In this document: piece after piece, positions 1-9,715 of the stretch
Numbering within the stretch: the first letter of the stretch is position 1
How the letters are laid out: each line of letters opens with the position of its first letter
Assembly: GCA_947179155.2 (NCBI GenBank)
Contig: OX359286.1
Coordinates: 38,393,408 to 38,457,407 of the forward strand
DNA length: 64,000 bases
Origin: Hedera helix
Taxonomy: Eukaryota > Streptophyta > Magnoliopsida > Apiales > Araliaceae
Reading direction: 5' to 3'
Made by a program: the position numbers and the translations under genes
The notes under the pieces: model-generated
Databases searched by the model: none
The model's input: the letters and a program-made list of their open reading frames with translations, nothing else
Told to the model about the DNA's origin: nothing

Positions 1-886
1 GAGTTCCACTCCCTCCTCCATTAATTCCCCACCCACGTTTACTAGGTAATTTTCAATTTATTGTTATTATATTTATAGATTCCCTCTATATAAACATCAT
101 TTTTGATTAATCATTTTTGATAGAGGTGGAGGCTGCTAGCATTTATTTTGTTTCAAGTTGGGAACTTTAGAATTTAAATGTGGCACTAATTCTCGAGAAT
201 CACTTATGTTCAATCATTTATGTAAGAGAAAAGAATTTTAATGGAAAGTAAAGAGACTAAAAAGTACATAATACAAGAGATCTGTCAACTAAGAAGTAAA
301 AAAGAAGAAACGAAAGAGATAAAAGTAAGATGGGCCTCCTGTCTCGCTGAATATGGTAAAGTAATATTATAGAGTTCCAAATCAATTTTTTAGGTCAGTT
401 GCTGGAATTTTACTTCCCAAGCAAGCAAGTTTGATCTCAAATGTGAAGTTAAATTGAAAGTTTGAGTAAGGAATGTGATCAGCGTATTCACATTTCTAAT
501 AACTCACTCACAATAGACATTGATGGTTCATTGGTTTGCTGTTTTTTCATCTCTAATTCATTTCCAGTCCCGAATTTTTGTTTCTGATTTAGACTGGTTC
601 TTCCAATGTTTTGAAGTTAAACTGTCCGTGGTTAAATAATTTGGAAGGAAACTATATAATCTTCAAGTAATGTTGATGATACTTTCTTTTGGAGGGTTTG
701 CCATTTATAGAATTGCTAAACTAATTCGCATGACATAAAATCAAGCAGTTGGAAAATATTCTTAGGCAGTGTCTGAAACTCCACAACTCTTATTTGATTA
801 CTTGAAAAGCTGGAAGGCACTAGGTATTCAGTTCTGTATGATTATGAAAAGTTGTTCTAAAAAATTTGGTTATTATCTTTTTGTAG
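1..886. other. Non-coding left part, possibly Helitron interior
   Basis: No gene was recognised here. A short open stretch near 769-830 follows an AG and could be another captured exon, but I cannot match it to a family. The segment probably lies inside the Helitron whose 3' end is at 2238. No convincing Helitron 5' start (A followed by TC) was found, so the left boundary may be outside the window. Confidence 0.4.
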
Positions 887-1066
887 AAACAAAAAATTGG
901 GGGGAGGAAAAAAGTTCTTTTAAAGACGGTTCCGGTGCACAAACTGGTGGATATATTTGTTGCTAGCTTTGAGATTTGCTTTGAAGAGCGGCTTTCTATG
1001 TTGGATTCAGTTGACGTTAAAATAAGGCTTTCAAAAGCTACTGAATTAGTTGATAGGCATTTGCAG
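887..1066 (+). pseudogene. Captured exon of LON2-type Lon protease
   Basis: A 180-nt exon that reads through in one frame and encodes a piece of the N-terminal/helical region of a peroxisomal Lon protease (LON2). Recognisable runs are VPVHKLVDIFVASFE and RLSKATELVDRHLQ. It has an intact acceptor (TTTTTGTAG) and donor (CAG/GTAAAT). Nothing of the ATPase or protease domains is present, so it is a gene fragment and not a gene. It sits about 50 bp from exons of an unrelated receptor kinase, in the same orientation, upstream of a Helitron 3' terminus. That arrangement fits transposon capture. LON2 identity rests on remembered Arabidopsis sequence. Confidence 0.8.
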
Positions 1067-1114
1067 GTAAATTGTGGATGGTTTACCACGTTAACATATG
1101 ATCACTATCAAATG

Positions 1115-1941
1115 AAATTGACTGGTGAAATTCCATCATCTTTCGTCCATTTAGCAAAAGCAGACTTCATGTAAGTTTATATCCTTAAATACTTTTTATT
1201 ATATCCTTAAATACTTTTTCTTTCTTTCTTGGTTATATGTTTATCAACACTTAGTTGTGTATGTTGTTTGTAGTTATTTGACAGGAAACAAGCTTAGCGG
1301 GCCTATACCTGAGTGGATCTTATCACGGAACAAAAATGCGTATGGATTTCTCCTTAAAATTTTGTCAGATTCTTTGATTCCGTTTGAAACGCAAGTAGTT
1401 ATTTTCCTTGACCTGCTTGCATTTTGTTCGATCACTTGGTCATACTTGTTTTATGATAAACTATTGTGCTCAAATGGAAATAGATCAGTTCTGTTAATAT
1501 AAGCATTTTCTAATTATAAGTGAACACAAGCTTGCTGACAATTATACACAAACTAGAACCAGATAATAGATGATCACTTTTTATAATCACAACTTTCTTG
1601 TTTGTGTTCAGCATTTAGTCAACATGCAAAATCCAATAGGCAAAATTGTTAAAATCAGAAAAGAACCAAAAGAAAAAAATGTACAGAGTTACTGTTATTC
1701 TGAAACTGCTGAAGTTTTGTTGGTTTTGACTTCCATGTTGCTATGCAGAGATGTTTCTTACAACAACTTCACTTGGGATAGCTCAACTCCATTTGAATGT
1801 CCTAGAGGGAGTGTGTAAGTGCAATCTTATTTATAATTTTTTTCTTTCACTGAAAAATTAATATAGTTTTAATACCAAACTTTTCATTCATTGCTTCAGA
1901 AACTTAGTGGAGAGCTACTCTTCGTCAGCAGATCATAAAGA
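1115..1941 (+). pseudogene. Captured exons of an LRR receptor kinase
   Basis: Four successive exon pieces: 1115-1170 (LTGEIPSSFVHLAKADF), 1274-1339 (YLTGNKLSGPIPEW), 1749-1814 (DVSYNNFTWDSSTPFECPRG) and 1900-1941 (NLVESYSSSADHK). Exons two and three are each 66 nt. Phases agree across all junctions and every GT/AG site looks intact. The pieces match the end of the LRR region of subfamily VIII-2 receptor kinases (the At1g53430/At1g53440 type, which carry a malectin domain next). The malectin, transmembrane and kinase parts are absent. It is a gene fragment carried between a LON2 exon and a Helitron end. Confidence 0.75.
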
Positions 1942-2238
1942 GTAAGATACTCTGTCCGTGTTTTAAGTCAAAACAGTTTTACGTTGATTTTTTCATAGAG
2001 ATTCATTTTTTCTTCTAGGCATTTATTATCTCTGGCCTTTATGACTGAGTCTAAGCAGATTGGAGTTTTATTAGTTGTTTGCTTGTTATGGGTCGCTTGA
2101 ATGTTTTATTGGAGTTGTATTGTTTGAATGATGTTTTATTGGAGTGATGGTTTGCCACGTTAACAAAGAATTTATATTTATGTTATTTTTTTTTATTATA
2201 TTAATTGCACCGTGCCTTCAGGCACGGGTTATCCCTAG

Positions 2239-4031
2239 TGTGAGAATATAATGATTCATTTCTATAAAATGAAAAAAAAATTGTGTTTAGTTATTTCATT
2301 GGAATAGAATGAACCATTCTCATATCTTTTAAATTTATTCTACTCTCTATTCCATTCATTTTTCTATTCAATTCTTTCAATCCAAACGCTGTCATTACAG
2401 ATAATTGAAAACTGTCTCCCAGTGATCAAATACTTGTTTCAAGAAAGGTTCAACCAGATCTCTTTTCTTTTCTTTCTCATCCTCCTTAGGCATTAATTAC
2501 CATTTATATTTCTCTATCATTTGTACACCCAACGCTACCAAATTATTCAGTTTATAAATGAATCACTACATGTCCCCTTCAAAATTGAAATTATAAAACA
2601 TGTATGTATAATAAAGAGAGGGTGGTGGGGACTCGCATGTTCTATTCATTTTGTTCTTTTAAAATAGAAATGAATGTATGTATTATTTAGATATTGCACA
2701 AGCAAAAAGATTCAGTAACTTTTTCCATATATCAAAACGCACTCAAAATAAAAATATGGTACATAAACATGTGGGATATTAGTTTTAGAAAAATGATATA
2801 TTTTTTGACTTTATATATGGATTTTTTTTTATGATTATTTTTTAACAAAATATTTAATGTAGTGGGTTAACTTTATAATCATACACAATTTTATGTATTA
2901 ATATACGTCATAATTATAATTTGAGTAAAAACTTTCACGATGCATAACTAACATTCTTAGTTTTAATATATAATAATAGAACATCTGGTATCATATCCTC
3001 ATCACTTTCATATAATTCATGCATGTTCCTACGCTCTGTAACAACATTCATCTCATCAATCATGTCCAAAAATTACTCTTTTTATTTTCTAAAAACAGAT
3101 GGAAGAAAGGAAAAAGAAGAGTTCACTAATCATTTTGAACCAAAGGGAGAGGAGGAGCATATTGTCCAGCTATAAAAATAGGGAGCTAGTTGAATAAAAT
3201 TGCCCACAATAATAATGATTTATCTTGTGTGAATAATCAACCCAAGAAGAGAAACACAACAGCATGTGATGTGTTATGGTATGGTATATAATTTGATGGA
3301 AACAGAGCAAAGGCCAAAACATGCTATTAATTCAACCACCTAGTACCAAACCTGTTATATCTCACCAAATTTGAAGCCTTTTTGAACAACTAATGGGGGT
3401 GGTTTGATCATAGATTTTTATGAACTTTATTAGCGAAATTCAGCTCATTGCAGGAAAATCTTCAAATGTGGAACTATAAACAGCAACAAAATATTTAGGA
3501 GTAGAAAAATGAAGAAGAAACAAACTACAAAAAGGCACTCACTGCCCCCACAGATAGCCCCATAAGAAGACTCCAGTAACATTAAAGAAGAAGCGTGACA
3601 TATAACAAAAAATGTGTGACCAACCTACTGCTTCTAAAAGCAAGTGAGTTTCATTTTCTATTACTATTACTATTAAGTACTCGAGTTTCATTTTCCGTCT
3701 CCAAAAAATATTTATAAAACACATGAAGCTTTTAAATGTAAATAATTGAATATATAAAATTTACATTGTTGATGCCGTAAGTAAGACGTAGCCATATTAT
3801 ATACCTACACATAAGAGAGCACATCATGATTGATTGATGACCCAAGTTGTTTGAAAATCTCTTCGATGGGAGATTCAGTACATAATTTTACGATATTCAA
3901 TTATAAAAAAATAAGAGAGTTTGTATCTAGAGAGAGTATTAGTTTATGAGAGCATATCTTAAACTTTTATGTTTATGCCATCTAAATTATAAAGTAGAAA
4001 GGTGATTTGGTCTCTCATCTTAGATTAGTCT
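2239..4031. other. Intergenic, no gene recognised
   Basis: AT-rich sequence with several short chance reading frames. I see no family match, no RNA gene and no clear transposon end between the Helitron terminus and the solo LTR. Confidence 0.5.
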
Positions 4032-4036
4032 ATTTT

Positions 4037-5685
4037 TGATAGAGCTAAATTATACGATATTTTTATTCCCTAATACTTAATTTTTATATTTATTGTGTGC
4101 TTAAATGTTTAATTATTTAGTATATTTTGATTTTAATAGGTTTTATAGGATTTTAGTTAATTTATGTTAATTTAGGTAATTTTATAGTGTTTTTATATTT
4201 CTTTTTATTTATGTGTTTTTATTTATTTTAGGTGTTTTATTTATTATTATGTGTTTTTAGGATTTTTAGTATTTTTATTTATTTTTATATTTTATTTTGT
4301 AGGAAAATAAGTTTCGGGGGCAAATCTATAAATTCTGCAAAAGTCTAATGGCATTGTGGTAATTTCAGTAGAACCAGAGGGCAAAAGTGTAAATTTCGCA
4401 AAAAATCGGTGACAGAATCGTAATTAAACCGAAAACTGGGCTGCGCGTAATGCGCGCACATAAAAGGGCGTCATTTGGGATGACGTCGTTTCGCCAAGCA
4501 GTAGAAGAAAAAAATAAAAGGCCGCGCATTGCGCAGAATGAGTGATGACGTCAGCAGACGTGGTAAGCGCGTTGACTTGGTCAACTGTCGGTCAAGGACG
4601 CGTTTGGCTGGGCATAATTGGAGCAAAACGGGATTATTTTAGATTTTTGTTACTTTTTGATTCCAAATTGGATTTTAATTCCAACTAGGGTTAGGATAAT
4701 AATTATTTTTCTTTTTCTTTTATTTTTAATTGTAAATCCTATTAGGGTTTGGACAAGTTAGAGGCCTATAAATAGAGGGTCAACCTCTCATTATTGATTG
4801 GAAGTTTTGGGGAGATCTTTTTCCTAATTTCTTGGAGAGAGTTTTTCAACTAGTGGATATTATTTTTATTATGTTTGGCTAGTTTTTATTTTTCTGTTCC
4901 AAATGGATGTTGAACCTTATTTTTAATTAATTTTTTAATTGAGTTTTATTATATATTCCTTCATGCATGAGATTTATTCTTGAGGATCTGTTTTAATTGA
5001 TTAGATGATATTTATTTGATTAATTTGATTTGGCCAGTTGAATTAATTAAGTTTTTGTCATATGCTAGATTAAGATTTGATATTAAGCAAACGATATTTT
5101 ATCTGATCATAAGTAGCAGTTAATAATATTTAATTGTGGTCAAACTTTTGAATATTATTATGGTTATCAAGATGGCAAGTTAAATGGTCTGCGATGTTGA
5201 GATTGTTGCTTGAAATAATCTAATTCTCTAATTTTTAATGCAACTGTTATATTAAATTTAGACTGATAGTTCTGGGTTGTATGATAGTTAGGGTCTTTTG
5301 TGAGCGATTGCTGCATTAGATTTATAATTTAAGGAGGATTTCGGGTAGCTTGGCGATTGTTGGTTATCTAGGATTATTAATCTCAATTGAAGGAAAAAAT
5401 AATAATAACTTGATTAATTTGTTAATTAAAAGAAGGGGATACTGAACTAAGGAGCTGAAGTTTCTTTTAATTGATTTTTCTTATCTTTATTATTATTTAG
5501 TTTTATTTGTTTAAATTTTAATTAGTTAATTAATAATTCCAAACCCCCCATTTAATTAGATATTTTTGAAAACATTAAATTTATTAAAACAATTCACTCT
5601 CTATGGGTTCGACTCTTACTTTCACTACTACATTAATATTTTTCAAAGTAAGATTTTATTTTTAGTTGCTTGCGACAACATCCCA
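4037..5685 (+). mobile_element. Solo LTR of a retrotransposon
   Basis: A 1649-bp segment that starts TGATAGAG and ends ACATCCCA (TG...CA). It is flanked by identical 5-bp sequences ATTTT (4032-4036 and 5686-5690), the signature of LTR-retrotransposon integration. A TATA box with the consensus TATAAATAG lies at about 4768, in a GC-richer central part, consistent with an LTR promoter. No gag or pol reading frame is present, so this is a solo LTR left by LTR-LTR recombination. The 5-bp match alone is weak in AT-rich DNA; the combination with TG/CA ends and the promoter makes the case. The family was not identified. Confidence 0.65.
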
Positions 5686-5869
5686 ATTTTATAATAAATT
5701 TTAAATTATTATATTTTATTTAAATTATTTTTTCGTAACAGTTAACTCATAACAAATCCACTCTACCACAATTTATCACTATTTTTTTTTCTTTCTATTC
5801 CTATTTTTTTGTTATTTTTTTATCCATGTTTTTCAGATTTTATTAAAAAATTTAATATTTTTCTTAATT

Positions 5870-5899
5870 ACACACATTATATGTGTGTCACATAAACTA

Positions 5900-5900
<1 letters not shown>
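5870..5900 (+). mobile_element. Possible second Helitron 3' terminus
   Basis: An 8-bp stem (ACACACAT at 5870-5877 with ATGTGTGT at 5881-5888, loop TAT) is followed 8 nt later by CTAG at 5897-5900 and a T. This has the geometry of a Helitron 3' end. The stem is simple-sequence-like and no 5' end was found, so chance is possible. If real, the solo LTR just upstream would be nested in it. Confidence 0.35.

Positions 5901-5902
<2 letters not shown>

Positions 5903-5930
<28 letters not shown>
5903..5930. repeat. (TA)n microsatellite
   Basis: About 14 TA units directly after the possible Helitron terminus. Confidence 0.9.
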
Positions 5931-5931
<1 letters not shown>

Positions 5932-7108
5932 GATATATATAGGAAGAAAGAGCTTAGCCACTTAGGCATGGTCACTCTCTAGGCCACTTGGGCTCCATGA
6001 TGAGATATTTGGGATTTATCTTTTAGGCCCAGTTAGTGATATTTATATTATATATTCTAATCGATGGTAAAAATGCAACTCTCTGCTAAAAAAAATAGTC
6101 TCACTAGAGTTCAATTCTAAATAATTTATAAAATTTTAAAATTTAAATTATGTTCAAAATTTATTTTATTTTTAAAATAATAATTGTATACTAAAAAGAA
6201 GTTTAGAACATAAACTATTGGATTAATTAAATTTTAGAAATTTCCAAATTGATTAGAAAATTAAATGATACCTTTTTTCTTTTTTTATTTGAAATGGATG
6301 GAAAGAGTATCAATTACAAGTTTATTTTTTCCTTTCCGAAGTTGAATGCATCAAATAATTTTCAATTTTAAAATAACATGTAATTTTGGAAAATCAAATT
6401 TGAATTTATATTTCAAATGAAAGGAGTAACACTTTTATTTATTTTGAAAATCCTAAAGATCATAACTTTCTATTCAAATAAAAAAGGAACAAGGGTGTGA
6501 ATTTTAAATTTTCACAATGGAATTTAAAAACTAAATAAAATCGTATTCTTGAAAGTAAAAAAGTATTAACTACTCCATCTATTTTATATTATTCGATCGT
6601 TGTTAATTTTTTAAAATAAGCTTACAAGATTTATAAACTTAAAATTGATATAAATTATTTTAATTTTAACTAATAGAATGATAAATATTATAAATTATTT
6701 AAAAAATATTATTTATTATAAATTTTATTATTTTAATTTTAAATTATTTTTTTTATAAATTAATAATAATTATATAATATAATTTAGAATGTGAGAGAAT
6801 TTTATTATTTTTATTTTGCAAAAGTTACATGGAGTGTTAATTTTGGAAAGATTTCAAATAAAAAAAAGGAAGAAGCGCGTGAATTAAGGTTTTGTTATAA
6901 TAGGACCACGATAGTCCCCTATTACATATTCGTCTCCCCCGTTTCCTTTTCTCCTTCCCTCCCTCTAAAGCAACTCACCCAAATTTTTATTCACTCCTCT
7001 GTTTCTCTGTCCACCCATTTCCCAATTTCCAGTCACTTACAGACCCTTCAAACACCCGACAAAAAAACTGAAAACGACCCACCACCACTTCCATCACCGG
7101 AATCCGCC
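5931..7108. other. AT-rich intergenic and promoter-side DNA
   Basis: Very AT-rich to about 6890, then a pyrimidine-rich stretch (6935-7030) typical of a plant promoter/leader. A Stowaway-like start (ACTCCATCTATTTTATATTA, near 6571) has no matching right end. Any open frame here is read from the leader of the next gene. Confidence 0.5.
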
Positions 7109-7165
7109 ATGGACCTCCGGCATATCTCCGAATTTGGGCCGCCGTCGACAACCTTCCCCATCTGA
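7109..7165 (+). promoter_or_regulatory. Upstream ORF in the leader of the hAT-like gene
   Basis: An 18-codon reading frame begins at an ATG in strong context (GCCATGG) and ends with TGA, 177 bp before the main start codon. If the transcript begins upstream of it, it could restrain translation of the downstream protein. It might instead be removed by a leader intron. The transcription start is unknown. Confidence 0.4.
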
Positions 7166-7342
7166 ATTCCCATCAATCCCTTTTAACAATCGAACCAGGA
7201 AAGAATAAAACATCTCAGTATCACCCCGGATAAATAACTAATTCTTATATTTCACCCCATAACTTTCCCCTTCTTTTCACTTGTACCCACAATTCAGCAG
7301 CAGAGACTCGTACATTTTTCTTGTTCATTAGTTGGTGTTACA

Positions 7343-9715
7343 ATGGCGAGTGCAACTAGCAACACCACTACAGTCACGCAGCCACCCGTTGAGTTCAACT
7401 CGGTGCAACTCTCAACGGAGGAGCTGGCAGCAAAAGGAGTCCAAAAACGCTACGAAGGATTGGTAATGGTACGGAACAAAGCCAGTAAAGGGAAAGGGGC
7501 TTGGTATTGGGCGCACTTGGAGCCTATTCTGGTTCATAATTCGGATACGGGGTTTGTCAAATCTGTCAAGCTTCGGTGTTCGCTCTGTGATTCCATCTTC
7601 TCAGCTTCTAACCCATCAAGAACTGCTTCAGAGCATCTCAAAAGAGGCACTTGCCCCAATTTTAATTCCTTTCCCAAAACCATTTCCTCTATTTCTCCAT
7701 CTGCCTCGGGCCCAGCCCCACTTAGTTTAGCTTCATCACAGCGCCCCAATCACCGGAAACGCGATTCTTGTTTTTCCGGCGGACGTGCCGGTGGCTCTGG
7801 CGGTGGTATTGGTGGTGGGGGGAGTAATTATTCTTCCTACCAACTTCCACCGCTTGCTGTTGTAGATGCTTCAAGATTTTCAGTCGAGCTTGCTTATTCG
7901 CAGGCGACGGCTGCCGCTAGTGGTGGTGGTGGAGTGGATGCGCAGCAGCATTTGGTGTTGTCAGGTGGTAAAGAAGATTTAAGTGCATTGGCTATGTTTG
8001 AGGACAGTGTAAAGAAGCTAAAGAGTCCAAAAGCCTCTCCTGGTTCAAGTTTAAATACGATTCAAATAGAGTCAGCACTTGATTATCTTGCTGATTGGGT
8101 TTATGAATGTTGTGGGTCAGTCTTATTTTCTTGTTTAGAGCACCCTAAATTCAAGGCATTCCTTAACCAAGTTGGATTGCCACCCGTGTCCCGGCGAGAA
8201 TTGCTTGGGGAAAGATTAGATGCCAAGTATGAGGAAACTAAAGCCGAGTCTGAGGCAAAAATTTGTGACGCCATGTTCTTTCAGATTGCGTCTAATGGAT
8301 GGAAATCAAAAAATTGTGGACATGATGGGGAGGAAAATATGGTTAATTTGGCTTTGAATCTTCCTAATGGAACTAGTGTGTTTCGCAGGGTAATTTTTAC
8401 TAGTGGGTATTTAGACTCTAAGTATGCTGAGGAGGTTTTATGGGAGGCAATTTTGGATATTTGTGGGAATAACGTGCAACAGTGTGTAGGTATAGTTGCA
8501 GACAAGTTGAAGGCCAATGCATTGAAGAATTTAGAGAATCAGCATTGTTGGATGGTTAACCTCTCTTGTCAGTTTCAAGGGTTCAATAGTTTGATTAAGG
8601 ACTTCAGCAAGGAACTTCCATTATTCAAAAATGTGACTGAGAATTGTTCCAAACTAGCTAATTTTGTCAATGGTAAGTCTAAAATTCGAAATAGTTTTCA
8701 CAAGTATCAGTTGCAGGAATATGGGCATGTTGGGCTGTTAAGAGTACCCTTTCGTGGTTACGGAAGATCGGATTTTGGAGCTGTCTACACTATGGTGGAA
8801 GATATATTGAGCTCTGCTAGGGCACTTAAGTTAGTATTGCTTGATGAATCGTATAAGATAGTGTCGATGGAAGAGCCATTCACGGTAGAATTTGAGGAGA
8901 TAATGAGGAATCCCCATTTTTGGAATGAATTGGAAGCAGTGCAATCGCTAGTGAAACTGATCAAAGGAATGGCTCAGGAAATAGAAATGGAGAGGCCTCG
9001 TGTTGGACAATGTCTTCCACTTTGGGAAGAGCTTAGAGTGAAAGTGAAGGACTGGTGTTCAAAATTTAACATAAGTGAAGGATCAGTAGAAAGTGTAATT
9101 GAAAGGAGGTTCAAAAAGAATTATCACCCAGCTTGGGCTGCTGCATTTATACTTGATCCACTGTATTTGATTAGGGACACTAGTGGGAAGTACTTACCAC
9201 CGTTCAAATACTTGACACCAGAACAAGAAAAGGATGTGGACAAACTCATAACCCGGCTTGTTTCTAGGGATGAGGCTCACATTGCGCTGATGGAGCTTAT
9301 GAAATGGAGAACAGAAGGGCTTGATCCAGTGTATGCCCAAGCTGTGCAGTTGAAGCAGAGAGACCCCATTACTGGAAAGATGAAACTTGCCAACCCCCAG
9401 AGTAGTAGGCTTGTTTGGGAAACTTACCTTACTGAGTTTAAGTCACTGGGGAGAGTTGCAATAAGGCTTATCTTTCTTCATGCAACTTCAATTGGGTTCA
9501 AATACAATTTCTCTTTCTTGAGATGGGTGAGTGCCAATGCCCATTCCAGGGCAGGAATGGACAGGGCTCAGAAACTGATATTTATTGCTGCCCATTCAAA
9601 GCTTGAGAGGCGGGATTTTTCACATGATGAAGATAAGGTTGCAGAGCTCTTTACCATGGAAAGTGGTGCGGTTAATGTTCCAAATGAGGTTTTCTTTGAT
9701 GAATCCTCTGTGTAG
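7343..9715 (+). CDS. Domesticated hAT-transposase-like zinc-finger protein
   Basis: Single-exon gene of 790 aa, starting at an ATG and ending at TAG. An N-terminal BED-like zinc finger is visible: C79, C82, H98 and C104 in the context RCSLCDSIF...SEHLKRGTC. A glycine-rich linker follows (residues 147-161), then a DUF659/RNase-H-like middle (about 250-440) and a C-terminal region like hAT dimerisation domains (about 670-760). No terminal inverted repeats flank it. Its place beside PHR1 matches the Arabidopsis At1g12380/At1g62870 pair from memory, so it is a conserved host gene and not an active transposon. A nuclear DNA-binding or regulatory role is inferred from the domains; the function is unknown. 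A short upstream ORF lies in the leader. Confidence 0.88.
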   Translation: MASATSNTTTVTQPPVEFNSVQLSTEELAAKGVQKRYEGLVMVRNKASKGKGAWYWAHLEPILVHNSDTGFVKSVKLRCSLCDSIFSASNPSRTASEHLKRGTCPNFNSFPKTISSISPSASGPAPLSLASSQRPNHRKRDSCFSGGRAGGSGGGIGGGGSNYSSYQLPPLAVVDASRFSVELAYSQATAAASGGGGVDAQQHLVLSGGKEDLSALAMFEDSVKKLKSPKASPGSSLNTIQIESALDYLADWVYECCGSVLFSCLEHPKFKAFLNQVGLPPVSRRELLGERLDAKYEETKAESEAKICDAMFFQIASNGWKSKNCGHDGEENMVNLALNLPNGTSVFRRVIFTSGYLDSKYAEEVLWEAILDICGNNVQQCVGIVADKLKANALKNLENQHCWMVNLSCQFQGFNSLIKDFSKELPLFKNVTENCSKLANFVNGKSKIRNSFHKYQLQEYGHVGLLRVPFRGYGRSDFGAVYTMVEDILSSARALKLVLLDESYKIVSMEEPFTVEFEEIMRNPHFWNELEAVQSLVKLIKGMAQEIEMERPRVGQCLPLWEELRVKVKDWCSKFNISEGSVESVIERRFKKNYHPAWAAAFILDPLYLIRDTSGKYLPPFKYLTPEQEKDVDKLITRLVSRDEAHIALMELMKWRTEGLDPVYAQAVQLKQRDPITGKMKLANPQSSRLVWETYLTEFKSLGRVAIRLIFLHATSIGFKYNFSFLRWVSANAHSRAGMDRAQKLIFIAAHSKLERRDFSHDEDKVAELFTMESGAVNVPNEVFFDESSV

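Larger units (their letters stand above)
887..2238 (+). mobile_element. Helitron 3' part with two captured gene fragments
   Basis: The 3' end has the Helitron hallmarks. A hairpin (CCGTGCC at 2210-2216 pairing with GGCACGG at 2221-2227, loop TTCA) is followed 7 nt later by CTAG at 2235-2238 and a host T at 2239. There are no terminal inverted repeats or target duplication, as expected. Upstream in the same orientation lie exons of LON2 and of an LRR receptor kinase. No RepHel helicase is visible, so the copy is non-autonomous. The coordinates given are the minimum extent, because the 5' end was not found. Confidence 0.7.

Noticed and set aside
935..1174. 79-codon open frame as a standalone gene
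   Set aside because: It begins at GTG, not ATG, and merely reads through a LON2 exon, a splice donor and part of an LRR exon.
6791..7165. 124-codon frame upstream of the hAT-like gene
   Set aside because: It starts at a non-ATG codon and runs through promoter and leader DNA; only the short ATG frame at 7109 is worth noting.
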